Below, piece by piece: positions 15,909-24,487 of a DNA stretch of 41,243 bases (positions are counted from its first letter, which is position 1; the number at the start of each line of letters is the position of its first letter). The notes beneath the pieces are model-generated. The model ran no database searches. It saw only the letters and a program-made list of their open reading frames with translations, and was not told where the DNA came from. Location of the stretch: contig NZ_NPEV01000047.1 of assembly GCF_003258835.1 (NCBI RefSeq), forward strand, positions 1-41,243, given 5' to 3'. The translations under genes were made by a program, and so were the position numbers. This DNA is from Rhodobium orientis (GTDB lineage: Bacteria; Pseudomonadota; Alphaproteobacteria; Rhizobiales; Rhodobiaceae).

Positions 15909-17090
15909 ATGCCCGATCGTAAAACGACCCATGCCCGCCGTCCCGCCACCGTGCTCGCCCACAGCGGTCGCAACCACGGTGAAAACCGTTACTTCGTCAA
16001 TCCGCCGGTTATCCATGCATCGACCGTGCTTTACGACTCCGTCGAGGCGATGCAGGTGCGGACCCAGCCCTACACCTACGGGCGCCAGGGCACGCCGACC
16101 TCCGAGGCGCTGGAGACGGCGCTAAACGATCTGGAGGGCGCGGCCGGCACCTGCCTCGCCCCGTCCGGCCTTGCCGCGATCTCCGTGGCGCTGCTGTCGA
16201 TGCTCGGCGCCGGCGATCACCTTTTGATGATCGACACGGTCTACGCCCCGACCCGCAATGTCTGCGAGACGGTGCTGAAGCGCATGGGCGTGGAGACGAC
16301 CTATTTCGATCCGGCGATCGGCTCCGGCATCGCCGACCTCATTCGCGACAACACCAGGCTGATCTTCCTGGAGGCGCCCGGCTCCCTCACCTTCGAGATG
16401 GTCGACATCCCGGCCTTCGTCGACGTCGCCAAGGCACGCGGCATCCGCACCGCCATCGACAACACCTGGGCAACGCCCCTCTTCTACCGGCCGCTGGAAA
16501 ACGGCATCGACCTCTCCATCCAGGCCGGCACCAAATACATCGTCGGCCATTCCGACGTCATGCTCGGCACCGTCTCGGCCAACGAGGCGACCTTCCCGGA
16601 CCTGAAGGCGACCCATCGCGCGCTCGGCCAGCATGTCGGCCCGGACGACGTCTACTTGGCGCTGAGGGGCCTCAGGACCATGGCTGTGCGGCTGGAAAGG
16701 CACATGGAGAGCGCCCTGAAGGTCGCGCGCTGGCTGCAGGGGCGCCCAGAGGTCGTCACCGTGCGCCATCCAGGGCTCGAAACCGATCCCGGCCATGCCA
16801 TCTGGAAGCGCGATTTCTCCGGCGCCTGCGGGCTCTTTGCCTTCGAGCTGCAGCCGTCGGTGCCGGCCACGGCCGTCGCCGCGTTCCTGGACACCCTGGA
16901 GCTCTTCGGCCTCGGCTATTCCTGGGGCGGCTTTGAAAGCCTTGCCATCCTCGCCAAGCCCGGCCCGAACCGCACGGCGACCCGATATGACGACACCAAT
17001 CCGCTGATCCGCGTCCACATCGGCCTGGAAGACCCTCAGGACCTCATCGAGGATCTGGAAACGGGTTTTGCCGCGATGGCGTCGGCCTGA
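15909..17090 (+). CDS. metC: Cystathionine beta-lyase
   Basis: A 393-residue Cys/Met-metabolism PLP enzyme that splits cystathionine to homocysteine, pyruvate and ammonia. The PLP lysine is in GTKYIVGHSDVM (Lys209), the cofactor-stacking YTYGRQGTPT segment is at about 55-64, and AIDNTWATP at about 182-190 includes the PLP aspartate. The SWGGFESL motif near the C-terminus is typical of the MetC branch. It is divergent from aapJ across 271 bp, the same arrangement as described in rhizobia, which supports the name. No strong ribosome-binding site is evident. Confidence 0.92.
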   Translation: MPDRKTTHARRPATVLAHSGRNHGENRYFVNPPVIHASTVLYDSVEAMQVRTQPYTYGRQGTPTSEALETALNDLEGAAGTCLAPSGLAAISVALLSMLGAGDHLLMIDTVYAPTRNVCETVLKRMGVETTYFDPAIGSGIADLIRDNTRLIFLEAPGSLTFEMVDIPAFVDVAKARGIRTAIDNTWATPLFYRPLENGIDLSIQAGTKYIVGHSDVMLGTVSANEATFPDLKATHRALGQHVGPDDVYLALRGLRTMAVRLERHMESALKVARWLQGRPEVVTVRHPGLETDPGHAIWKRDFSGACGLFAFELQPSVPATAVAAFLDTLELFGLGYSWGGFESLAILAKPGPNRTATRYDDTNPLIRVHIGLEDPQDLIEDLETGFAAMASA

Positions 17091-17121
17091 GCGGCGTAAC
17101 GTCTACGCCCGAAAAATGCCG

Positions 17122-17247
17122 CCCTGGATTGCTTCGCTGCGCTCGCAATGACGATTTCGTAATGATTTCAGCGTCATTGCGAGGGTCCGGAGGACGGGGA
17201 GCGGCCCGCGACGCGAGCCTGGGGAGGCCGACCCGGCAATCCATAGG
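17122..17247. repeat. Palindromic intergenic repeat of the GGATTGCTTCG...CGTCATTGCGAG type
   Basis: The left arm (17122-17153) carries CCCTGGATTGC and CTCGCAATGACG. The right part (17172-17247) carries CGTCATTGCGAG and, further on, GCAATCCATAGGG, the reverse complement of the left arm with small changes. This is a widely dispersed bacterial intergenic repeat, recognisable by the spurious peptide SLRAQRSNP it encodes in one frame. It lies between convergent genes metC and the secreted unknown gene, where it could end transcription from both sides. Confidence 0.8.
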
Positions 17248-17304
17248 GCGGTTCGACTTCGATCCGACGACCGTAGCCGTGCACCTATCGGCAGTTTCTG
17301 AAAG

Positions 17305-17826
17305 TTACTCCACCGCCAGCCAGGGTTTTGGGATCAGCACCCAGTGGCCGTTGACGTGGATCAGCCCGTCGAAGGCCATGCCGATGGTCTCGCCCGGCTC
17401 CACGAACTTGAACCGGACGATGGCGTTGCCGGGCTTCAGGTGCGGCAGCACCGCCTTGTAGCCGCCGGGAAACTCGGCAAGCACCGGTTCGCCGGCAATG
17501 AGCTGGTCGGTCGTCGCGAAGGTAACGAGCAATTCGGTCTGGCCGGGCTTCGGCCCGATGGCAACACCGGTACCCCAAAGGTTCGCGTAGATCTGCTCAA
17601 GCCGCGTCGCCATCGGCTCCTTGTAGGCCGCCGTGTAGTCCTCGGTGAACGGTTGCAGTTCGCCGGTCAGCGCCGCCCGGTCGGCGGCCGGATCGAGAAA
17701 GCGGGTGAGCAGCGCCCGTGCGTCCGCCTCCGTTCCCTCGTCAGCCCTGGCGCTGACGGCGGCGACCGCCAGCCAGGCGAGGACGGCGACAAAGGCGATC
17801 AGCTTGGCGCGGCAGAAACAGTGCAT
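17305..17826 (-). CDS. Secreted protein of unknown function
   Basis: A 173-residue precursor with a signal peptide of about 28 residues ending A-R-A before D-E-G. Start ATG 17826 was chosen because GGGAGGGAAGG directly precedes it and the signal peptide begins there. The mature protein is about 145 residues. A helical first part (TEADARALLTRFLDP, LTGELQPFTEDYTAAY) is followed by a beta-rich half that ends VNGHWVLIPKPWLAVE. Not recognised. The shape recalls small periplasmic proteins with a SnoaL/cystatin-like fold, but this is a guess. It stands alone, downstream of arsR on the same strand, with a 145-bp gap. Confidence 0.7.
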   Translation of the reverse strand: MHCFCRAKLIAFVAVLAWLAVAAVSARADEGTEADARALLTRFLDPAADRAALTGELQPFTEDYTAAYKEPMATRLEQIYANLWGTGVAIGPKPGQTELLVTFATTDQLIAGEPVLAEFPGGYKAVLPHLKPGNAIVRFKFVEPGETIGMAFDGLIHVNGHWVLIPKPWLAVE

Positions 17827-17941
17827 CCTTCCCTCCCCCGAAACGGCGTACGGCGCCCGCACAGGACAGCGGGCCCGAACCGCATGGTAGGAGGGAAGAC
17901 CGCAGCGCGTCCAGAGCGGCAACGCGCCCTGCGACCCTGAA

Positions 17942-17958
17942 ACCCCGGGCCCCGGGGT
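17942..17958 (-). terminator. GC-rich hairpin downstream of the arsR-type gene
   Basis: ACCCCGGG (17942-17949) and CCCGGGGT (17951-17958) form a near-continuous palindrome 14 bp after the regulator's stop codon. There is no T-run, so terminator activity is only possible. Confidence 0.35.
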
Positions 17959-17971
17959 CAGGCCCCGGAGA

Positions 17972-18445
17972 TCAGGCGTCGGCGTCGTGGCGCACCCGCT
18001 GCATGGCGCAGTTGGTCTCGCGGCAGCCGTCCTGGCAGAACATCTTGTAGACGACGTCGAGGACGGACCGTGCCTGGCCGCTGGTCAGCGTGTAGTAGAT
18101 CGACTTGCCCTCGCGCCGGGTCGTGACGATGCGCTCGGCACGCAGATAGGCGAGCTGCTGGGAGAGCGCCGGCTGGCGGATGCCGAGCAGCGATTCCATC
18201 TCGTGCACGGCCTTTTCGCCCTCGGCCAGAAGGGCAAGGATCTGCAGCCGCGTCTCGTTGGAGAACAGCTTCAGGAACTGGCAGGCCGCCGAGGACGAGC
18301 CGATCAGGGTCGAGGTCTCCAGCGAGGTCGCCACCGCGCGGCGCGCCCGCGCTGCGGCCTGGCGCCGTCCGACCGCTTCGCGCGCGGCATCGCGCCGGGC
18401 AACCTTGGTCCGGGGGTCTGTGGCATTCACGGTGGCTTGCGTCAT
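17972..18445 (-). CDS. ArsR/SmtB-family transcriptional regulator with C-terminal cysteines
   Basis: A 157-residue winged-helix regulator. After a basic N-terminal extension of about 45 residues the ArsR core begins (LKLFSNETRLQILALLAEGEKAV), with recognition helix QPALSQQLAYLR at 91-102 and wing TTRREGKSIYYTL. The core most resembles the BigR/SqrR branch, which senses sulfane sulfur through cysteines. Here Cys55 lies before the core and Cys137, Cys141 and Cys146 (MFCQDGCRETNCAM) at the end. Cys137 matches the C-terminal sensor cysteine position, but the usual cysteine of RL.ILC is alanine. It could sense thiols or a metal. ATG 18445 is preceded by AGGAAGA. No obvious target gene is adjacent. 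Confidence 0.85.
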   Translation of the reverse strand: MTQATVNATDPRTKVARRDAAREAVGRRQAAARARRAVATSLETSTLIGSSSAACQFLKLFSNETRLQILALLAEGEKAVHEMESLLGIRQPALSQQLAYLRAERIVTTRREGKSIYYTLTSGQARSVLDVVYKMFCQDGCRETNCAMQRVRHDADA

Positions 18446-18553
18446 CGCTCTGTCTTCCTGTGGTTGTCGCGCCATCGGCAACGGGAGGGCGCACCGGGGG
18501 CGGCGGCACCGCGGCTGCGGTTCAGCCGGGTCACATGCCCGTTTCTGCACCAA

Positions 18554-18570
18554 TTGCGAATGATTTGCAA
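18554..18570. promoter_or_regulatory. Fur-family-like palindromic box upstream of the arsR-type gene
   Basis: TTGCGAATGATTTGCAA is a 17-bp near-perfect palindrome (one mismatched pair) with the 7-1-7 layout TGCnAAT-n-ATTnGCA seen in Fur/Mur-type boxes of alphaproteobacteria. It lies about 110-125 bp upstream of the regulator start on the minus strand. The match is by eye. Confidence 0.45.
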
Positions 18571-18685
18571 TAGCGTTCTCAAAAATCGGCACAATGCCGC
18601 AGGAAGCCGCGCCGCGGCACACTGCAGGAACCAACGGCATCCCTTTGTTTCTCCGGGGCTTTACGATGGATCGAAGTAATTGAGA

Positions 18686-19531
18686 TCAGCCGGCTGAAAC
18701 CGTTGCCGCGCCAAGCATTGCGGCCGTTTGCGAGCGGCTCGCCCGGCCGCGGCAGAGCGCCGTGACCATATCCGCGATTCCGCCGACCCGGTCGGCATTG
18801 TCGATGGCCGTCGAGCCGTCGGCATGGACGAGGCTGTTTTCAAAGCCGACGCGGGCATGGCCGCCGAGCGCCAAAGCCGCGGTCAGCGCCGCCGTCTCGC
18901 CGCGCCCGAAGGCGCAGACCATCCAGTCGGTCCGGTCCGTCAGCTCCACGGCGTCGAGCGCCGCAAGGAATCCGACGAGGCTCGTCGGATCGCATTCAAG
19001 GCTGGCGCTGTAACGCCCGAGCACGAAGAGCAGCGCGTGACGCGAAGCCGACGGAACGATACCCCTGGCAACGCAATCGGAAAACGCCCTCACCTCACCC
19101 GGCTCATAGACGATGTGCTGGACGCCGATCCCGGCCTCCGCCGCAAAGGCATAGAAAGCCCGCGCCTCGGCGTCGTCGGCAAGCGCCATTTCACGAAGCG
19201 CGACCGAGACGAGATCGGGCATCGTCTCGCGCACGACCGCCGCCTGTTCGTCCGGCCGGTAGCGGCCGATGGCCTCCGTGGTGATCTGGATCGCCATCTG
19301 GCCGCCGGTCAGCCGGGTGATCTCGGCGATCGCCTCGCGATAGAGCCCGGCATCGAGCACATGGCCGCCGGCAGCATCGCGCACATGGCAATGGATCGCC
19401 TGGGCGCCGGCGGCAAGTGATGCCCGCGCGCTCGCCGCCGTCTCGGCAATCGTCACCGGCAGCGCCGGATGGTCGGACTTCAGGCGCCGGGCGCCGTTCG
19501 GCGCCACCATGACGACGGCCGGACCGCTCAT
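18686..19531 (-). CDS. Beta-keto acid cleavage enzyme (BKACE, DUF849 family)
   Basis: A 281-residue zinc enzyme of the BKACE family. Members condense a beta-keto acid with acetyl-CoA and split it into acetoacetate and a new CoA ester. The zinc motif H-C-H-V-R-D is intact (His47, His49) and the third ligand fits Glu231 in ARVGFENSL. The N-terminus APNGARR places it in the sub-branch with an Asn-Gly first strand, whose substrates I cannot assign. The start ATG overlaps the stop of the aminotransferase gene in ATGA, so the two are translationally coupled. That suggests the aminotransferase product feeds this enzyme (inference). Confidence 0.88.
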   Translation of the reverse strand: MSGPAVVMVAPNGARRLKSDHPALPVTIAETAASARASLAAGAQAIHCHVRDAAGGHVLDAGLYREAIAEITRLTGGQMAIQITTEAIGRYRPDEQAAVVRETMPDLVSVALREMALADDAEARAFYAFAAEAGIGVQHIVYEPGEVRAFSDCVARGIVPSASRHALLFVLGRYSASLECDPTSLVGFLAALDAVELTDRTDWMVCAFGRGETAALTAALALGGHARVGFENSLVHADGSTAIDNADRVGGIADMVTALCRGRASRSQTAAMLGAATVSAG

Positions 19532-20871
19532 GCAGCCACCTGCTCGAAGGCGACGTCGAGCGCCCGGTCGAGCTTGTCGACGATCTCGCCCACATGCTCT
19601 TCGGTGATCGTATAGGGCGGCGCCAACAGGATGTGGTCGCCGCGCAGGCCGTCGACGGTGCCACCCATCGGGTAGCACATCAGACCCTCGGCCATCGCCG
19701 CCTTCTTGATCCGGGCGTGCAGGTTGAGGCTCGGGTCGAACGGCGTCTTGGTCATCCGGTTGTCGACCAGTTCCAGGCCGAGGAAGAGCCCGCGCCCGCG
19801 GATGTCGCCGACATGGGAGCGGTTGCCGAAGCGGCCGATCAGCGCCGTCATCAGCCGGTTGCCCATCTCCCGGACGTTAGACAGGAGATCGTGCTTCTCG
19901 AACTCGTCGAGGACGGCGAGCCCGGCGCGCGTTGCCACCGGATGGCCGATATAGGTGTGGCCGTGCTGGAAAAAGCCGGACCCGGCTTCCACGGCGGCGA
20001 AGATCCTGTCGGAACAGAGCATGGCGCCGAGCGGCTGGATGCCCGCGCCGATGCCCTTGGCGATGCACACCATGTCCGGGAAGATGCCCTCCTGCTCGGA
20101 GGCAAAGAGGGTGCCGGTGCGCCCGGTGCCGCACATCACCTCATCGAGGATGAGGAGCACGCCATACCGGTCGCAGATTTCGCGGATGCGCTGGAAATAG
20201 CCCGGCACGGCCGGAACCGCGCCCATGGTCGCCCCAACCACCGGCTCGGCGATGAAGGCGGCGACCGTTTCCGGCCCGAGCGCCAGGATCTTGTCCTCAA
20301 GCTGGTTGGCGACCCGGAGCCCGTATTCCTCCGGGCCCTCGCCCTCCTCGGCAAAGCGCCAGTAGTGGCAGGCATCGATATGGTGCATGGCGCCCGACAG
20401 GAGCGGCTCGAACTGGCCGCGCCGCCAGCGGTTGCCGCCGGCCGAAAGGGCCCCCAGCGTGTTGCCGTGGTAGCTCTGCCAGCGGGCGATGATGTGCCGG
20501 CGCTCCGGCTGGCTGGTCTCCAGGAAATACTGCCGCGCCAGCTTCATCGCGGCTTCGGTCGCCTCCGAGCCGCCGGAGACGAAATAGACCCGTTCGATAC
20601 CCTGCGGCGCCAGCGCGATCAGCCGGTCGGCGAGTTCCTCGGCCGGCTCGGAGGTAAAGAAGCTGGTATGGGCGTAGGCCATCCGGTCGAGCTGGTCCTT
20701 CGCCGCCTCGGTCACCGGATTCCGCCCGTGGCCGAGGCAGGAGACGGCGGCCCCGCCGCAGGCATCGAGATAGCGCCGGCCCTCGGCGTCGATGAGATAG
20801 GGACCCTCGCCGGCGACGGCGACGGGAAGATCGGCCCTGGTGTGCCGGCCGAACAGGTGGCGCGAGCGCAT
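19528..20871 (-). CDS. Class III (omega-amino acid type) aminotransferase
   Basis: A 447-residue PLP-dependent transaminase of fold type I, class III. Seen: cofactor loop SGGSEATEAA (99-108), SYHGNT (133-138), the PLP aspartate in LILDEV (Asp243) and the Schiff-base lysine in IAKGIGAG (Lys272). The C-terminal region has FLGLEL and the RGDHILLAPP motif. Relatives act on beta-alanine, GABA, taurine, putrescine and other omega- or beta-amino acids; the donor is not readable from sequence. Downstream of a universal stress protein gene by 51 bp and overlapping the BKACE gene by 4 bp, it is part of one operon. Confidence 0.9.
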   Translation of the reverse strand: MRSRHLFGRHTRADLPVAVAGEGPYLIDAEGRRYLDACGGAAVSCLGHGRNPVTEAAKDQLDRMAYAHTSFFTSEPAEELADRLIALAPQGIERVYFVSGGSEATEAAMKLARQYFLETSQPERRHIIARWQSYHGNTLGALSAGGNRWRRGQFEPLLSGAMHHIDACHYWRFAEEGEGPEEYGLRVANQLEDKILALGPETVAAFIAEPVVGATMGAVPAVPGYFQRIREICDRYGVLLILDEVMCGTGRTGTLFASEQEGIFPDMVCIAKGIGAGIQPLGAMLCSDRIFAAVEAGSGFFQHGHTYIGHPVATRAGLAVLDEFEKHDLLSNVREMGNRLMTALIGRFGNRSHVGDIRGRGLFLGLELVDNRMTKTPFDPSLNLHARIKKAAMAEGLMCYPMGGTVDGLRGDHILLAPPYTITEEHVGEIVDKLDRALDVAFEQVAA

Positions 20872-20922
20872 CGAACAACGCCCTTTCTGCGGATGTGGGA
20901 TCTCGGGGACCTGGAAAGGGCT

Positions 20923-21354
20923 CTAGTTGCGCACCACGAACACGGACTGCCCGGCGTGGCGTACGACGCGCGCCGCGTTCGGGCCGAGAAGATAGTCCTT
21001 CAGTTCCGGACGGTGGCTGGAAATGACGATGAGATCGCAGCCAAGGTCGTCGGCGACCTGGATGATCTCCTGGTAGATGGTGCCGTGTGCGACATGGCCC
21101 TTGACCTTGACGCTGTCGCGCTTGCACTCGGCCTCCAGGAGCTTCTTCAGGTGCTCCTTGGCGTCGGCCATCGCCTGCTTCTCATAGCCTTGCGGGAAGT
21201 AGGAGCCGACGACCGACATGTTGAAGGTCGGGATGACGGCAAGGACGTTGAGTTCGGCGCCGTAGTCGGCGGCCAGCAGCTCGGCCACCGGCAGCGCCTT
21301 TTGCCAGGAACTCTCCTCATCGAGGTCGATCGGCAGGAGGATCTTGTCGAACAT
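20923..21354 (-). CDS. Universal stress protein (UspA family)
   Basis: A 143-residue single-domain USP. It starts with FDKILLPIDLDE and ends with LGPNAARVVRHAGQSVFVVRN, the family ATP-binding G-2x-G-9x-G type loop in a variant form (G-P-N-A-A-R). USP genes are often found with TRAP transporters. In Halomonas TeaD binds ATP and modulates the TeaABC ectoine TRAP system, so this one probably adjusts the neighbouring TAXI-TRAP transporter. The leader has only a weak AAAGAAAG ribosome site. A 276-bp gap separates it from the permease gene, in which I see no gene. Confidence 0.9.
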   Translation of the reverse strand: MFDKILLPIDLDEESSWQKALPVAELLAADYGAELNVLAVIPTFNMSVVGSYFPQGYEKQAMADAKEHLKKLLEAECKRDSVKVKGHVAHGTIYQEIIQVADDLGCDLIVISSHRPELKDYLLGPNAARVVRHAGQSVFVVRN

Positions 21355-21630
21355 GTCATTCTTTCTTTGATGAGCGTGGTCGCGAAATGCGCAGACGGTT
21401 CTGGGCGGAAGCGCATTTGGCCGCTTCCCGGAAGGCGGGGCGAACGTCCCGCAGAAGATGCCTCAACCGACGTACGCAGCGGCCAAATCCGCATCGTCTC
21501 GTTCACTCCGGCGGCCGGGCGCCGCTTTCACCCGGACGCCTCCGGCCAGCCGTCACTGGCGGCACGCGGTCACTGAAACGCACACCTATCAATGCCGCGC
21601 AAACCTTAACCGAACCCTGCCGGCTTTTCC

Positions 21631-24267
21631 TCAGAACGCCGGCTGGGTCTGGCGCCGGCGCTGCAGCAGGATGACGCCGATGAGCAGAAGCACGGCCGGA
21701 ATGTAGAAGATCTCCTTCGGCATGCGTTCGGCCTCCAGCTGCACCTCGGCGATCTCGACCGGGTTGTCCCCGTAGAAATCGAACATCTGGAACTTGGTGA
21801 AGAACGAGGTGCCGGCCATCGGTTCGTCCAGCTTGGCCTTGCCGCCCTCCTCCAATACCGTCAATCCGGCATTATTGAGGCGGCTGACGCCGTCGCCCGC
21901 CGGTCCGAGATCGGCAAGGATGGTGAGCTCGCTGGTCTTGTCCGGTTTGTCGAAATCGGGCCCGCGCACCAGCAACCTGACATGCGCGCCCGGCGGCAGC
22001 TTCTCCACGATCTGCTCGACGTCGCTGCCCGGCCGGATGTCGTAGGGCGGCTGCACGAAATCGAGCCAGAAGGCCGGCCGCAGGAGCGTGAAGGCGATGA
22101 CCAGCAGGATCGCCGATTCCCAGATCCGGCTGCGGGCGAAGAAATAGCCCTGTGTCGCCGCGGCAAACAGCATCATGGCCGCGACCGCGATGACGAAGAC
22201 GAACACCGCCTTGGCGATGGTCACATCGATCAACAGGATCTCGGTGTTGAAGATGAACATGAACGGCAACAGCGCGGTGCGGATGTCGTAGGCAAAGCCC
22301 TGCAGGCCGGTCTTGATCGGATCGCCGCCGGAGATCGCCGCCGCCGCGAACGCCGCAAGTCCCACCGGTGGCGTATCGTCGGCAAGGATGCCGAAATAGA
22401 ACACGAACATGTGGCAGGCGATCAGCGGCACGACGAGGCCGGACTGGGCGCCGACCGAGACGATCACCGGCGCCATCAGCGAGGAGACGACGATGTAGTT
22501 CGCCGTCGTCGGCAGGCCCATGCCGAGCACCAGGCTCATCACGGCGACGAGGATCAGCATCACCATCAGGTTGCCGCCGGAGACGAACTCCACGAACTCG
22601 CCGACGATCTGGTGCAGGCCGGTCAGCGACACCGTGCCGATGATGACGCCGGCAACGCCGGTGGCCACCCCGATCGGCACCATGTTGCGGGCACCCGCGA
22701 TCATGCCGGTGACGAAATCGCCGACCCCCTGGGCAAGCCCGGTGGCGATCGCCGCCTCGCCGCGGAAGATCGACTTCAGCGCGTGCTGGGTCAGCACGAT
22801 GGAGACCATCGCCACAGTCGCCCAGAACGCCGAAAGCGCCGGCGACAACCGCTCGATCAGGATGCACCACAACAGCACGACGATCGGCAACAGATAGTGG
22901 AGGCCCGTCAGCGCCACCTCGTTGGCCCGCGGCAGCACCGCGAGCGGCGCGTCCGGATCGTCGACTTCCAGGTCCGGCCGCTTTGCGGCGATGAAGACGA
23001 GGATCAGATAGGCGGCGGCGAACAGCAGCGTCGAGGCCCACACGGTCATGTTGGGGAACGCGACCTTGATCCAGCCAAGGCCATAATAGACGGCAAGCCC
23101 GAGCGCCGCGATGCCGATGAAGCCGGTGAGGAAGCCGATCAGCTTCTGGATCAGGGTGAGATGCGCCGGCGGCTTTTCCATGCCCTTCAGGTTCAGCTTC
23201 AGGGCTTCCAGGTGAACGATGTAGACGAGCGCGATGTAGGAGACGAGCGCCGGCACCAGGGCGTGCTTGATGATCTCGGTATAGGAGATGCCCGTGAATT
23301 CGGAGATCAGGAAGGCCGCGGCACCCATCACCGGCGGCGTGAGCTGGCCGTTGGTCGACGAGGCGACTTCCACGGCGCCGGCCTTTTCCGGCGCGAACCC
23401 GGTGCGCTTCATCAGCGGAATGGTGAAGGTGCCGGTGGTCACCGTGTTGGCGATCGAGGAGCCGGAATAAAGCCCGCTCATCGCCGAGGCGACGACGGCG
23501 GCCTTGGCCGGTCCGCCGCGCAAGTGCCCGAGAAGGGCAAAGGCGAGCTTGATGAAGTAGTTGCCGGCACCGGCCTTTTCCAGGAGCGCGCCGAACAGCA
23601 CGAACAGGAAGATCATCGACGCCGAGACCCCGAGTGCGACGCCGAAGACGCCCTCGAGCTGCATCCAGTAGTGCCACATCGCCTTGCCGAAGGACGCGCC
23701 CTTCCACTGGATCGCGTCGGGCCAGAAGCTGAGGTGGCCGAAGAAGACGTAGAAGACGAAGACGCCGGCGACGATCAGCATCGGCAGGCCGAGCGTGCGG
23801 TAGACGGCGAGCGCCAGCGACAGCATGCCGATGGTCGAGGCGATCAGATCCGCCGTCGTCGGCAGGCCGGCCCGGTTGGCGATCGCCTCCTTGTTGATGA
23901 TGAGGTAGAGGCAGGCGCCGGCGCCGAGGATGGCCAGCACCCAGTCGTACCAGGGCACCGAATGGCGCGAGCTCGTCCGGAACAGCGGATAGGCGAGCGA
24001 GGCGAGCGCGATCGCAAAGGCGAGATGGATGATGCGCGCTTCGGAATTGTTGAAGACAACGTTGAGGCCGGTCACCTCATTCAGCCAGAACGGCACCCCG
24101 GAGGCGATATAGAGCTGGAACGTCGACCAGATGAAGGCCAGCGCCACGACGAAGAGGCCGACGGCGCCGGTCGGCGCACGCGCTCCGCTGTCAACCTGGG
24201 CAACAAGTTCGTCGACGTCGATTTCGGGCCGTTTGCTGGCCGTGCCAGAGCCGTTGCTGTCCGACAT
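21631..24267 (-). CDS. TRAP transporter fused permease (DctQM-type, TAXI system) with C-terminal DUF3394-like domain
   Basis: An 878-residue inner-membrane protein joining the small (DctQ-like) and large (DctM-like) TRAP subunits, as is usual for TAXI systems. After a hydrophilic N-terminus come the first helices. The DctM core follows with GSSIANTVTTGTFTIPLMKR, SSTNGQLTPPVMGAAAFL and the second repeat GLPTTANYIVVSSLMAPV and ADDTPPVGLAAFAAAAI. The last 150 or so residues form an additional domain with a soluble part and a final helix before QRRRQTQPAF. Its position matches the DUF3394 extension seen in some fused permeases. Transport is Na+-driven in studied TAXI systems. The gene follows the binding-protein gene after a hairpin. 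Confidence 0.92.
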   Translation of the reverse strand: MSDSNGSGTASKRPEIDVDELVAQVDSGARAPTGAVGLFVVALAFIWSTFQLYIASGVPFWLNEVTGLNVVFNNSEARIIHLAFAIALASLAYPLFRTSSRHSVPWYDWVLAILGAGACLYLIINKEAIANRAGLPTTADLIASTIGMLSLALAVYRTLGLPMLIVAGVFVFYVFFGHLSFWPDAIQWKGASFGKAMWHYWMQLEGVFGVALGVSASMIFLFVLFGALLEKAGAGNYFIKLAFALLGHLRGGPAKAAVVASAMSGLYSGSSIANTVTTGTFTIPLMKRTGFAPEKAGAVEVASSTNGQLTPPVMGAAAFLISEFTGISYTEIIKHALVPALVSYIALVYIVHLEALKLNLKGMEKPPAHLTLIQKLIGFLTGFIGIAALGLAVYYGLGWIKVAFPNMTVWASTLLFAAAYLILVFIAAKRPDLEVDDPDAPLAVLPRANEVALTGLHYLLPIVVLLWCILIERLSPALSAFWATVAMVSIVLTQHALKSIFRGEAAIATGLAQGVGDFVTGMIAGARNMVPIGVATGVAGVIIGTVSLTGLHQIVGEFVEFVSGGNLMVMLILVAVMSLVLGMGLPTTANYIVVSSLMAPVIVSVGAQSGLVVPLIACHMFVFYFGILADDTPPVGLAAFAAAAISGGDPIKTGLQGFAYDIRTALLPFMFIFNTEILLIDVTIAKAVFVFVIAVAAMMLFAAATQGYFFARSRIWESAILLVIAFTLLRPAFWLDFVQPPYDIRPGSDVEQIVEKLPPGAHVRLLVRGPDFDKPDKTSELTILADLGPAGDGVSRLNNAGLTVLEEGGKAKLDEPMAGTSFFTKFQMFDFYGDNPVEIAEVQLEAERMPKEIFYIPAVLLLIGVILLQRRRQTQPAF

Positions 24268-24443
24268 GGAATACCCCCTCCGTCGCCGAAGTCGTGCCGT
24301 GACCTCCGATCTTGGCGTCGGTCGGCCGGGCCTTGCGGCGCGCCGGGCGGATGCCGCGATCGGCGGCCCGGCGAGAAAAAACTGAACTGATGACCGGAGC
24401 GCCCCCTTGCTGGCTCCCCTTTGAGGGCGCTCCCGCGGGATCG

Positions 24444-24474
24444 AAAAAGGGGCGGCCCGTCAGGACCGCCCCTT
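24444..24474 (-). terminator. Intergenic terminator/attenuator after the TAXI binding protein gene
   Basis: On the minus strand a 9-bp perfect stem (24474-24466 with 24455-24447, AAGGGGCGG/CCGCCCCTT) runs into TTTTT. It lies 14 bp after the binding-protein stop, before the permease gene. It would make the binding protein more abundant than the permease. Confidence 0.75.
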
Positions 24475-24487
24475 CTGGCAGACCGGA

